NCBI RefSeq assembly: GCF_002909445.1
Contig: NZ_PPXC01000006.1
Span: 205,551-269,550, forward strand
DNA from: Arthrobacter glacialis
Lineage (GTDB): Bacteria > Actinomycetota > Actinomycetes > Actinomycetales > Micrococcaceae
Direction: 5' to 3'
Length of the DNA stretch: 64,000 bases
Shown here: positions 27,634 to 35,547 of the stretch, one piece after another
Layout of the letters: every line of letters begins with the position of its first letter
Numbering within the stretch: the first letter of the stretch is position 1
Made by a program: the position numbers and the translations under genes
Notes under the pieces: generated by a model
What the model was told of the DNA's origin: nothing
The model's database searches: none
What the model saw: only the letters and a program-made list of their open reading frames with translations

Positions 27634-28903
27634 ACATACCTGCTGCTGCACCCTCCGAACGGTCTACCGCTGCCTGATCCCCAGTGCCGGCTGCGACCGG
27701 CGACGATGGATGCACGGGGGAGCGCCTGCTTCCGGTCCGGATGGTCAACCAGGCAAGGACAGCCAGCATGGCCGCGGTCGTGGTGAGTGCCAGAGCATTG
27801 ACGCCTCCCCACCCCAACAGTTGGAGCAGGCCCGCGGCGGCGAAGGAGCCCGCAGCCGAGATGGCGGCAGTTGCCCCGTCAGTGAAACCCTGAAGTTTGG
27901 CTCCTCTGCCCTGAGGGTACGACTGGAGCAGGAGCGCCGAGCCTGCGACGAACAAGATATTCCATCCCACGCCCACCAGGGCCAACGTCACCGTCATGGC
28001 CCATCCGGAGTGTGTGATTATCCCGAGGGCGCACCCGCTGGCCATGATGAAACCACCGGCAACATTGGTTTTGAAGACGCCAAACTTCTTGAGAAATAAC
28101 GCGCTCAGTGCTGATGGGGCAAACATGCCGATGAGGTGCCACTGGATCATGGTTGCGCCCAGGGCAGGGGAGTGCCCCACATGGTGGTTCGCCAAGGGGC
28201 CTGTAGCCATGACGAGCGTCATCACGAGTCCGGAACCGGTCAAAACGAGCACCGCCTGCTGGAACCGGGGATTACCCGCCCGGTCCCGAATCTTGATGGC
28301 GGGGTCATTGATTTCCATGCCGCCGCCAGTGGACGGCGGCATGCTCGATGCCAAACACAGGGCGCCAACGCCCAGAATGGCTATCAATACGCACGAACCC
28401 ACAAACGGTTGTTCGGCGGCTTTCGATGCTGCAACGGCGGCGAACGGCCCCAGGGCGGCAGCAATGATCCCGCCGTACATCACCAGAGCCAAGGCCCGTT
28501 CGCGTCTGGCTGGTGGAGCAAATTCGGCAGCAACAAAACGCAGAAACCCGCCCACGGCCCGGTATCCACCAGTCAGTGCAGTCCCGAGACAAAACAGTGT
28601 AAATGACTGGGATGCGACGGCGACGGCCGAAAGGACTCCGCCGACGACTGCTGTCAGGGATCCGGCCATCATGACCGGCCGGTACCCGAAGCGTGCAGCG
28701 GCATGTCCGGCAATGAAGGAACATGCCGTTCCAACCACCACAATCAGGCTCAGTGGAAGCGTCATCAACATGGGTGTGGGGGCCAGTGACATGCCCACCA
28801 AGCCGGTGAGCGTCAGGTCAATGCTGACAATCATGTAGTAGCAGGCCTGGGCAGCGATGAGGCGAGGCAGTAGATTACGAAAACTGGAAGCGTGGTGGGT
28901 CAT
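27626..28903 (-). CDS. MFS transporter
   Basis: A 425-residue major facilitator with about 12 predicted membrane helices. The loop between helices 2 and 3 reads GHAAARFGYRPVMMAGS, the usual G-x3-D/A-R-x-G-R/Y motif A. Helix-rich segments continue to ALTTTAAMLAVLAWLTI near the end, followed by a charged, Ala/Ser-rich cytoplasmic tail. The substrate is unknown. The ATG at 28903 begins MTHHASSFRNLLPRLI and has GTGGAAG upstream; the longer frame extends through the divergent regulator's promoter. Divergence from a GlxA-type regulator 52 bases away suggests that regulator controls it. Confidence 0.82.
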   Translation of the reverse strand: MTHHASSFRNLLPRLIAAQACYYMIVSIDLTLTGLVGMSLAPTPMLMTLPLSLIVVVGTACSFIAGHAAARFGYRPVMMAGSLTAVVGGVLSAVAVASQSFTLFCLGTALTGGYRAVGGFLRFVAAEFAPPARRERALALVMYGGIIAAALGPFAAVAASKAAEQPFVGSCVLIAILGVGALCLASSMPPSTGGGMEINDPAIKIRDRAGNPRFQQAVLVLTGSGLVMTLVMATGPLANHHVGHSPALGATMIQWHLIGMFAPSALSALFLKKFGVFKTNVAGGFIMASGCALGIITHSGWAMTVTLALVGVGWNILFVAGSALLLQSYPQGRGAKLQGFTDGATAAISAAGSFAAAGLLQLLGWGGVNALALTTTAAMLAVLAWLTIRTGSRRSPVHPSSPVAAGTGDQAAVDRSEGAAAGMSS

Positions 28904-28938
28904 GCTTCCACAATTCCATTGAGAAAGCTGCGCGGACA

Positions 28939-28975
28939 GTGGCAAGATAGCCACTATGCAAAAGTATCCTGCCAC
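28939..28975. promoter_or_regulatory. inverted repeat at the MFS/AraC divergent junction
   Basis: GTGGCAAGATA (28939-28949) pairs with TATCCTGCCAC (28965-28975), 10 of 11 positions matching, and brackets the start codon of the regulator (28956). This is a candidate operator for the AraC-family regulator; the right arm is also coding. Confidence 0.45.
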
Positions 28976-29969
28976 ACGTGCCGGAAGCGGCGCCCACCCA
29001 GATACCGGCAAGGGCCGGATCAAGGTTGCAGTCCTGGCCTTGCCGGAAGTCCTGCCTCTGGACTTTGGCATACCCTTCCAGGTCCTTGGGCGGAACACTC
29101 CCGGCCTCTACGAAGTGGCCACATGTTCAGCTGGTGGGCAGCCCGTCCCTGCAGTGGGAGGCTTCTCAGTGGCCCCGGACAGGGGCTTGGAACTGCTCGC
29201 CGAAGCGGACACCGTGATCATTCCGGGCTACACAGCGTCCCGGGAGCCGCTCCAAGCGGAGGTTCACGCGGCCTTGCGGCAGGCCCATGGGCGAGGAGCC
29301 CGCATGGTCTCCATCTGCACGGGAGCCTTCGCCCTGGCCCAGGCCGGCATCCTGGACGGGCTGGCAGCCACCACCCACTGGGGATCCGCGGCAGATTTGG
29401 CCGCCCGCTACCCGCGCATCGCTGTGGATGAAAATGTGCTTTTCGTCGACAACGGCCAGGTGCTCACGTCGGCAGGAGTGGCTGCCGGGATTGATCTTTG
29501 CCTGCATTTGGTTCGCAGCGACTGGGGGTCAGCACAGGCGAATCTGACGGCACGCTCGATAGTTTCTGCGCCCCGCCGGGAAGGCACGCAATCGCAATTC
29601 ATTGAGCACCGTCCTGTGTATGGGACCTCGGATCAGCCGCGCGACGTCGCAGCCGCCATGGAGTGGGCCGCCACCCACTTGCACCGGCCCATCACACTGG
29701 CGCACATCAGCGCGGCAACGGCGCTTAGCGAAAGGACCCTCGCCCGCAGATTTGAGACGCATGCCGGAACTACACCCATGAAGTGGCTGGCGATGCAACG
29801 CGTGGAACGTGCCAAGGAGCTATTGGAGACGACGGCGGCCCCTATTGACAGGATTGCCGCGTCCGTGGGTATGGGGACCGGTGCCAACTTCCGCACCATC
29901 TTCAAAAAATCGACATCCCTTACTCCCAGTCAGTACCGGCATGCTTTCAACGCCAGCCACGGCAAGTAG
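28956..29969 (+). CDS. GlxA-type AraC-family transcriptional regulator
   Basis: A 337-residue regulator with an N-terminal DJ-1/PfpI-like (class I glutaminase-like) domain and a C-terminal AraC double helix-turn-helix. The first domain shows VAVLALPEVLPLDFGIPFQV and a nucleophile-elbow-like SICTGAFALAQAG. The DNA-binding half contains HISAATALSERTLARRFETH and IAASVGMGTGANFRTIFKK, ending with the usual SLTPSQYRHAF. Such proteins are usually activators or repressors of adjacent metabolic or transport genes. The ATG at 28956 lies inside an inverted repeat, so autoregulation is plausible. The target is probably the divergent MFS gene. Confidence 0.88.
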   Translation: MQKYPATRAGSGAHPDTGKGRIKVAVLALPEVLPLDFGIPFQVLGRNTPGLYEVATCSAGGQPVPAVGGFSVAPDRGLELLAEADTVIIPGYTASREPLQAEVHAALRQAHGRGARMVSICTGAFALAQAGILDGLAATTHWGSAADLAARYPRIAVDENVLFVDNGQVLTSAGVAAGIDLCLHLVRSDWGSAQANLTARSIVSAPRREGTQSQFIEHRPVYGTSDQPRDVAAAMEWAATHLHRPITLAHISAATALSERTLARRFETHAGTTPMKWLAMQRVERAKELLETTAAPIDRIAASVGMGTGANFRTIFKKSTSLTPSQYRHAFNASHGK

Positions 29970-30192
29970 TCATTCCGGGACGAGTGTTGTCGCAACTTCG
30001 ATGAGTCGCGTCCAGGTGTCCGGGTCTTGGGGCTTGAATTCGCGGCCGAGGGGCGTTCGCCCGAGAACAGCCAATCTCGGCCACCAGCCGGTCCAGAATC
30101 TCGCCCTTGACCTTCTTTGAAATATCCCTCCAGCACACCAAAGCGCCCGAACATGCACCAGAGATTTCGCCAGCATTTATCACTTCAGGCAC
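29970..30192 (-). pseudogene. possible degenerate transposase/integrase N-terminal fragment
   Basis: In the roughly 330 bases between the AraC gene and the MarR operators I see no intact gene. On the minus strand, one frame from 30192 reads SKKVKGEILDRLVAEIG followed by CSRANAPRPR. This resembles the N-terminal helix-turn-helix of actinobacterial integrase-type transposases (pattern KxxGEILDxLVxxxGWSRxNARR). The reading frame then loses sense and a different frame ends in GREFKPQDPDTWTRLIEV. No catalytic DDE region or terminal inverted repeats remain. Recognition is from memory of the family only, so this is tentative. Confidence 0.35.
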
Positions 30193-30303
30193 GCCCCCAT
30201 TTCGAGAGCATCATGAGGCACCGCGTGGGCTTTGGTGGCCAACTTTGTCGGCCGCATGAAGCCACTCAATGCCACGTCCTGTGAACTACGCCAAAAAAGA
30301 CAT

Positions 30304-30347
30304 TGACAGCGTGCTGTCATTCGAAGGAGAATGACAGTACGCTGTCA
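30304..30347. promoter_or_regulatory. two tandem 16 bp palindromes, candidate MarR operators
   Basis: TGACAGCGTGCTGTCA (30304-30319) is a perfect palindrome apart from its two central bases. TGACAGTACGCTGTCA (30332-30347) is a second copy with one arm mismatch. Centres are 28 bp apart. They lie 21-65 bases before the DJ-1 start, in the promoter zone of the DJ-1/MarR operon. Confidence 0.7.
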
Positions 30348-30368
30348 ACTTTGAAGGTAGGGCAACAA

Positions 30369-30983
30369 ATGAAAACTGTGATTCTTTACGCGACGGACAC
30401 CATGGCGGACTGGGAGTATGGCTATCTCCTGGCCGGATTGACGATGGCTGAGCAGGCTGCGCCCGGCCGGTTCAAGCTGATGGTGGCTTCCGAGGGTCCG
30501 GGGGAGTATGTAACAACCATGGGCGGCTTGCGACTTCACCCCGATCTGCAGCTCAGCGAGCTGGACCTCGACAACGTTGCCGCGCTCATTCTCCCCGGAG
30601 CCGATACCTGGGGCGCCGGCCATGACGCCATTCTCCGCGTGGCCGGAGATCTGTTGCTGGCGGGCACGCCAGTGGCGGCAATTTGTGGCGCCACGCTTGG
30701 GCTGGCACGAAGGGGGCTTCTCAATGACAGGCCCCACACCAGCAACGCCCCCGAATTTCTGCTCGGCGCTCACGAGTACCAGGGCGCGGCCCGCTACCTT
30801 TCACAGAAGAGCGTCACTGACGGGAACCTCATCACGGCGCCCGCAACGGCTCCCATCGAATTCGCCAGAGCCGTTTTTGAGCGGCTCGAACTCTTCCCCC
30901 AGCCGATGATCGACGCGTGGTACGGGCTGTACACCACCGGAGACAAGAAGTACTTTGACCAACTGACTGGCGCCGCCGAATGA
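30369..30983 (+). CDS. DJ-1/PfpI-family protein
   Basis: A 204-residue single-domain DJ-1/PfpI superfamily protein. The nucleophile elbow is AAICGATLGLARRGLL, with its cysteine in the expected strand-turn-helix position, and the N-terminal strand carries ILYATDTMADWEYGYL. Members include glutamine amidotransferase-like, chaperone/glyoxalase and peptidase-like proteins. This one resembles the YoaZ/'glutamine amidotransferase' subgroup that often sits beside MarR regulators. The ATG at 30369 has AGGG upstream; the longer frame to 30303 would run through the operator palindromes. It is translationally coupled to the MarR gene by a four-base overlap. Confidence 0.85.
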   Translation: MKTVILYATDTMADWEYGYLLAGLTMAEQAAPGRFKLMVASEGPGEYVTTMGGLRLHPDLQLSELDLDNVAALILPGADTWGAGHDAILRVAGDLLLAGTPVAAICGATLGLARRGLLNDRPHTSNAPEFLLGAHEYQGAARYLSQKSVTDGNLITAPATAPIEFARAVFERLELFPQPMIDAWYGLYTTGDKKYFDQLTGAAE

Positions 30984-31480
30984 GTGAACGGTCCGCCGGC
31001 GGCGATGCGCTGACAAACCTGGTCCTGCCGATCTTCGAGCTCAACGGCGAGTTTCTTGCCGCAGCACGCGACATTGCAGAACCGGCCGGACTCACCCCCG
31101 CCTGGTGGCAAGTCCTTGGCGCAACGCTGGATGAACCGCTGACGGTCTCGGAGATTGCGCGCAGGGTCGGCTTGGGGCTGGCCCGCCAAAGCGTGCAACG
31201 AAGTGCGGACATTCTCGTCGAAAAATGCTGGGCCGAGTATCTGGCGAACCCGCACCATCAGCGAGCCAAGCTTCTGCAACCCACCCCGGCCGGCCGGGAA
31301 TCAATCATCGGGTTGCGCCATGCGCAGCACCAGTGGGCCGATGCGGTGGGGAATGCCGTCAGTGAAAGTGAACTGCTGGCCGTGCAGGGAATTATTCAAC
31401 GCATCATCGCCGCGTCCCGGGCATACCGGGGGGATTCGGTGTCGATCCCGGATGAAGAATTGCCGGGCGGCCCTGGCTAG
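30980..31480 (+). CDS. MarR-family transcriptional regulator
   Basis: A 166-residue winged-helix regulator. The helix-turn-helix region reads LTVSEIARRVGLGLARQSVQ, followed by a wing-like segment NPHHQRAKLLQPTPAGRE that is typical of MarR proteins. The ATG overlaps the stop of the DJ-1 gene. The two palindromes before the DJ-1 gene are the obvious binding sites, which would make the operon self-repressing and inducible by an unknown ligand or oxidant. This is inference from layout. Confidence 0.85.
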   Translation: MSERSAGGDALTNLVLPIFELNGEFLAAARDIAEPAGLTPAWWQVLGATLDEPLTVSEIARRVGLGLARQSVQRSADILVEKCWAEYLANPHHQRAKLLQPTPAGRESIIGLRHAQHQWADAVGNAVSESELLAVQGIIQRIIAASRAYRGDSVSIPDEELPGGPG

Positions 31481-31575
31481 GGGCGTGGACTGGGCGGTGG
31501 CATGTCCAGTCACCTGGCCGTGCGTCCAAGACCTTGAAAGGAGGCGGATCTCAACCACCAATTCCGCCACGGCAC

Positions 31576-32163
31576 TTAGCGCGGACGACGGCGAAAGACC
31601 CGCCACGCACGGCTTGTTCCAATGAAGGCAAGGGCTGCCAGTCCCAGGGGGAACCACAGCGCGGCGTCTCCGCTCCACCCAATTCCGATGCCCTCAGCTG
31701 TGGAGAATACCAGGACGTCTACAAAGAAGAAGTGTGAGCTGAATTCCCCGCCAGCCTGGTGGGCCACTGATAGCATCCCCAAGGTGTAGGTGAGCCCGAG
31801 AATCCAATACACCATCAGTGCTGCCAGTCCAGCCGCCACTCCTGCAGTCCACAAAACGCGTTTCTTGGACGTGCCCTCGGCATAGCTGGCGGCCAATTCG
31901 CGGGGCTCGCCGAGTCCTGAAATGGCCTCTTGCAGCGTGTGAATGTCAGCTTCGGCGTCGATGATGTTGCGCAGATCGTTGAGAATCTCCTTGCGGCGGC
32001 GGCCGGGGACGCGCCCGTCAAGGAACAGGTCCACCTTGAGCAGGTACCATTCGCGCCGCGCGGCGTGGGCCAGTCCGCGTCCTCGTGATGTGTTGGTAGC
32101 ACGCTGTTCTTGCTGGGGATCGCGCGGGCCTTCCGCATCCAGTTTCTGGTGGCTTGAATTCAT
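31576..32163 (-). CDS. HAAS-like membrane protein, PadR partner
   Basis: A 195-residue protein. An N-terminal charged region contains LKVDLFLDGRVPGRRRKEIL and the pattern ISGLGEPRELAASYAEG, characteristic of the HAAS/DUF1700-type domain that accompanies PadR regulators. Three membrane helices follow (around GVAAGLAALMVYWILGLTYT, HFFFVDVLVFSTAEGIGI and LWFPLGLAALAFIG), then a basic tail. It starts inside the stop of the PadR gene (ATGA overlap), so the two form a unit. Such pairs are thought to act in membrane-linked regulation, but the signal is unknown. Confidence 0.75.
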   Translation of the reverse strand: MNSSHQKLDAEGPRDPQQEQRATNTSRGRGLAHAARREWYLLKVDLFLDGRVPGRRRKEILNDLRNIIDAEADIHTLQEAISGLGEPRELAASYAEGTSKKRVLWTAGVAAGLAALMVYWILGLTYTLGMLSVAHQAGGEFSSHFFFVDVLVFSTAEGIGIGWSGDAALWFPLGLAALAFIGTSRAWRVFRRRPR

Positions 32164-32537
32164 GACTTGTTCCGATCTGTTGGCTGCTGTGAAGTTTGGC
32201 TGGCGGGGGAGAGGCCGCGCTCGGCCACGTCGGCAAGGTCCCGCCACCTATGTGCCGCATCGACCCGGGCCAACTGGCCTTGCTCAGTCAACAGGTAGTA
32301 CTTTCTGGCCGGTCCCGACTGGGATTTCTGGGTGTAGCTGTTGAGCAGGCCATCGCGCTCGAATCTGCTCAGCACGGGGTACACGGCGCCCGTTGCCAGA
32401 CCGGCCAGCCCCAGGGCCCGCAGGCGTTCGACCAGGTCGTAGCCGTAGGACTCCCGCTCACCCAACAACGCAAGAATGAGCATGGGCAACACGCCGCGCA
32501 GCAGCTGGGGGTCGTGTGGTTCGGGAGATCTGTCCAT
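32160..32537 (-). CDS. PadR-family transcriptional regulator
   Basis: A 125-residue PadR protein. The winged helix-turn-helix shows LLRGVLPMLILALLGERESY, then GYDLVERLRALGL, the dimer/wing segment GAVYPVLSRFERDGLL and ARKYYLLTEQGQ. PadR proteins usually repress nearby genes and release DNA on binding small hydrophobic ligands. The gene is upstream of the HAAS-like membrane protein with a four-base overlap, and together they probably autoregulate. No clear palindrome was identified in its short upstream region. Confidence 0.88.
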   Translation of the reverse strand: MDRSPEPHDPQLLRGVLPMLILALLGERESYGYDLVERLRALGLAGLATGAVYPVLSRFERDGLLNSYTQKSQSGPARKYYLLTEQGQLARVDAAHRWRDLADVAERGLSPASQTSQQPTDRNKS

Positions 32538-32649
32538 CCTGGTAGTCTGCCACAGCTATTAGTCAATGAGTAGTAGTTGTCAGGTTATAGATGGCCAATG
32601 GATCAAGAGTGTGGTTGCCTCAAGGGTGAAGTGACGAGGAGGGAACATC

Positions 32650-33198
32650 GTGGTGGAAATACTTGAGTTTTCCCAGGCAGCCGAATGGGAGTCGTGGCTG
32701 ACCGAGCACCAAGACCAGCAGGTTCAGGCGTGGCTGCGGGTCGGCAAAAAGCGCTCGGCCATCGCGCTGATCACCATCGCCGAAGCCGCAGACGTTGGCC
32801 TGTGTTTCGGCTGGATCGACGGCCAGCGGAAGGGCCTTGACCAGGACTCCTTTCTTCAGCGCTACTCACGCCGCAGGGCAAGAAGTTCCTGGTCCCTCAT
32901 AAATGTCCAGAAGGCCGAGGCGCTGATGGCCGCCGGGCGCATGCACCCGTCTGGGCTCGTGGAGGTCGACGCCGCCAAGGCTGACGGCAGGTGGGCGGCA
33001 GCCTACGAGCCGCAGCGCACGGCCAGTGTTCCGGCTGAGCTGACTGTCGCGTTGGAGAGTGACCCGGTTGCCCGCGCGGCCTTTGAGGGCCTCGGTCGAT
33101 CCGAGCGGTACCTGCTGATACTGCCGCTGCTCAGGAGCGTCACCGTGGAGGCCCGGGCGAAGGCCCTGGCCCGGATCCTTGCGCAGTTGAGCGGCTAA
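32650..33198 (+). CDS. YdeI/OmpD-associated family protein
   Basis: A 182-residue member of the YdeI/OmpD-associated ('bacteriocin-protection') family. The family pattern is seen in QAWLRVGKKRSAIALITIAE and in CFGWIDGQRKGLDQDSFLQR followed by YSRRRARSSWSLIN. Proteins of this type carry a DUF1905/OmdA-like C-terminal part and lack a proven enzymatic role. The GTG start has GAGGAGG upstream. It is monocistronic and convergent with the release-factor-like gene; the stop codons overlap. Confidence 0.8.
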   Translation: MVEILEFSQAAEWESWLTEHQDQQVQAWLRVGKKRSAIALITIAEAADVGLCFGWIDGQRKGLDQDSFLQRYSRRRARSSWSLINVQKAEALMAAGRMHPSGLVEVDAAKADGRWAAAYEPQRTASVPAELTVALESDPVARAAFEGLGRSERYLLILPLLRSVTVEARAKALARILAQLSG

Positions 33199-33800
33199 TC
33201 CAAAGCGTCGGTGATTCTGATGCGAAGGGAGCAAAAATCCGCGGCCGCCCGCGTCAGCACATCCATTTTCGGATCCACCACGGCCAGGGGTGCCAGCCGG
33301 GGAAGCCTTGCATATTGGCGCAGTGCCGAGGCCGCCAAGGCGGACTCCACCAGCAGTTTGTCGCCGCCGGTGGCTAGATACTCAAAACGGTGGTCGCCAA
33401 AGATGCGTGCAGCCTCCTGTGCGGCACGTTCGGCCACGGCAGCACCGGCATCCCCGCCGCGGGACCGGGCCGAGGCGCTGCCCACCTTGTGTGCCAGCAG
33501 TTTTCCTGCCACGGCAACGCCCACGGCAAAGCCGCCGCGGCGGGCCAGCAGTATGCCGATCCGGCGTTCCTGCGCGGCCACGGACACCACCCGCTCCAGC
33601 AGGTCCGCCCCGCGTCCTGGGCGTCCATCGTCAGGCCAGGGTGCGCTGAGCAGCGCGGCTGCGCCGTCGCACATGCGCAACTCCACGCCGTCGTCCGTGT
33701 CCTGGGCTAGCTCCAAACCGCCGTGGGCGGCTGAAAACCGCTCCACCCAGCCGGGCATGCGGGCGGGCGAAACGAATGCAGTGCGGTTTGCGGTGTTCAC
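33195..33800 (-). CDS. acVLRF1-type (Vms1-like release factor) protein with altered active-site loop
   Basis: A 201-residue protein matching the actinobacterial Vms1-like release factor 1 (acVLRF1) family, proposed to release peptides from stalled ribosomes. The core strand pattern IGILLARRGGFAVGVAVAGK and KVGS (105-108) are present. In typical members the next loop carries a G-G-x-x-Q motif rich in Arg. Here it reads RGGDAGAAVAERA (114-126), with no glutamine at the catalytic position. Either the protein has lost hydrolase activity or it works differently. GTG at 33800 is six bases from TAGTCT on the minus strand, suggesting a leaderless transcript divergent from rarA. Confidence 0.6.
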   Translation of the reverse strand: MNTANRTAFVSPARMPGWVERFSAAHGGLELAQDTDDGVELRMCDGAAALLSAPWPDDGRPGRGADLLERVVSVAAQERRIGILLARRGGFAVGVAVAGKLLAHKVGSASARSRGGDAGAAVAERAAQEAARIFGDHRFEYLATGGDKLLVESALAASALRQYARLPRLAPLAVVDPKMDVLTRAAADFCSLRIRITDALD

Positions 33801-33806
33801 GCAGCA

Positions 33807-33826
33807 AGACTACCGGGGGATAGCCT
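33807..33826. promoter_or_regulatory. back-to-back -10 elements of divergent leaderless genes
   Basis: On the minus strand TAGTCT (33807-33812) lies six bases before GTG at 33800. On the plus strand TAGCCT (33821-33826) lies six bases before GTG at 33833. The whole intergenic space is 32 bases, so each -35 region would overlap the other gene's start. The -35 boxes are weak. Confidence 0.45.
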
Positions 33827-33832
33827 AGAGGG

Positions 33833-35275
33833 GTGAGTGACCTTTTTAGCAGTGTAAATGACGGCGATGACGACACGGACGACGCCGGATCCCTCACCTT
33901 TGGGGGTGGCACCAGCACCCAGGCTGCCCGGCCCCGCAGCCCCCTGGCGGTGCGCATGCGCCCACGCAGCCTGGCTGAAGTGGTGGGTCAGCAGCACCTT
34001 TTGGGTCCCGGCTCACCGCTGCATATGCTGGCAGCCGGCGGAAGTGCCGGCGGTCCTGCCGGGCCCGCCTCCGTGATGCTGTGGGGACCTCCCGGAACCG
34101 GAAAAACCACTCTGGCGCATGTGATTGCACGCGGTCCGGGCCGCAAGTTCGTGGAACTCTCAGCGATTACGGCCGGTGTGAAGGATGTTCGCAGGGTCAT
34201 GGACCAGGCACTCACCGACAGGGACCTGCACGGCCGCACCACCGTTTTGTTCCTCGATGAGATCCACCGTTTCAACAAGGCCCAGCAGGACGCCCTGCTG
34301 CCCGGGGTGGAAAACCGCTGGGTGGTGCTGATTGCCGCCACCACCGAAAACCCGTCGTTCTCCGTGGTGGCGCCGCTGCTGTCGCGCTCCATTTTGCTGA
34401 CCCTGCAGCCTTTGACCAATGCCGACATTGCGGGCTTGCTGGAGCGGGCCATTGTTGACCCGCGCGGCCTGGACGGACTGGTTTCGGTGACGGATGAGGC
34501 CATGGACCACCTGGTGCGGCTGGCCAGTGGCGATGCCAGGCGGGCATTGACCACTTTGGAGGCTGCGGCCGGCGTAGCGCTGAACGAACTGGATCCTGAG
34601 GCCACCACCGCCGACGGGCCGGTGGTTGTTGACCTGGACATAGCCGAGCGGGCCATTGACGCTGCCGCGGTGCGCTACGACAGGGCAGGGGATCAGCACT
34701 ACGACATCATCAGCGCCTTCATCAAGTCCGTGCGCGGCTCCGATGTGGACGCGGCGCTGCACTATTTGGCCCGCATGCTCGAGGCGGGGGAAGACCCGCG
34801 CTTCATCAGCCGGCGCATCATGATTTCCGCGGCCGAGGATGTTGGCATGGCGGACCCCACCGCCCTGCAAACAGCTGTTGCGGCGGCCCAGGCTGTGGCG
34901 TTGATTGGCATGCCCGAGGCTCGGATCATCCTTGCCGAGGCTGTGGTCCATGTGGCAACGGCGCCCAAATCCAATGCCGCCTACCTGGGCATCAACGCGG
35001 CCATCGCCGATGTGCGGGCTGGCAAGGGAACCATGGTTCCGTTGCCGCTGCGCGACGCCCACTACTCAGGCTCCGCGGGGCTGGGACACGGCAAGGGTTA
35101 CCTTTACGCCCACGATGCACCCCACTCCATAGCCACCCAGCAATACCCCCCTGATGACCTGGTGGGACGCAACTACTACGTTCCCACGCAGAACGGGCAT
35201 GAGCGCGACCTGGACACCCGCGTGGCACGGCTGCGGGAGTTGATCCGTGGCACGGAACCCGGTGCCAAGCGCTAA
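33833..35275 (+). CDS. rarA: replication-associated recombination protein A (MgsA/WRNIP1 family)
   Basis: A 480-residue AAA+ ATPase of the RarA/MgsA/WRNIP1 family that acts at stalled replication forks. The fork-clamp motif [20 protein letters not shown] is followed by Walker [10 protein letters not shown], Walker [16 protein letters not shown], sensor 1 in [10 protein letters not shown] and the C-terminal tetramerisation domain. [13 protein letters not shown] and [19 protein letters not shown] are also family hallmarks. Length is normal, with an N-terminal acidic extension. GTG at 33833 fits a leaderless start. It is the first core gene after the accessory region. Confidence 0.95.
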   Translation: MSDLFSSVNDGDDDTDDAGSLTFGGGTSTQAARPRSPLAVRMRPRSLAEVVGQQHLLGPGSPLHMLAAGGSAGGPAGPASVMLWGPPGTGKTTLAHVIARGPGRKFVELSAITAGVKDVRRVMDQALTDRDLHGRTTVLFLDEIHRFNKAQQDALLPGVENRWVVLIAATTENPSFSVVAPLLSRSILLTLQPLTNADIAGLLERAIVDPRGLDGLVSVTDEAMDHLVRLASGDARRALTTLEAAAGVALNELDPEATTADGPVVVDLDIAERAIDAAAVRYDRAGDQHYDIISAFIKSVRGSDVDAALHYLARMLEAGEDPRFISRRIMISAAEDVGMADPTALQTAVAAAQAVALIGMPEARIILAEAVVHVATAPKSNAAYLGINAAIADVRAGKGTMVPLPLRDAHYSGSAGLGHGKGYLYAHDAPHSIATQQYPPDDLVGRNYYVPTQNGHERDLDTRVARLRELIRGTEPGAKR

Positions 35276-35547
35276 AGCAGCACCCGACTGAGTCGTTGCG
35301 CGGAAAAATCGGCAGGCTGACACGGGAGGCAACTTGGTGCCCGTGTTGGGTGAAGTGGTAGAGTTGATGCTGCACTGGCAAGCCTTGGCTCCATGCACAA
35401 CATCACTGCTGAAAAAGCGCGAATCTTCGCGCCCTTTCACGAGCTTGTTGCGCATGCCCAGGTGCTGTAGCGATGGGTTGCAATAGCCCCAACTCTCCAC
35501 AATGGAGGCCAGAACAAATACTTATTGCAAATATTGGAAGGACACAA

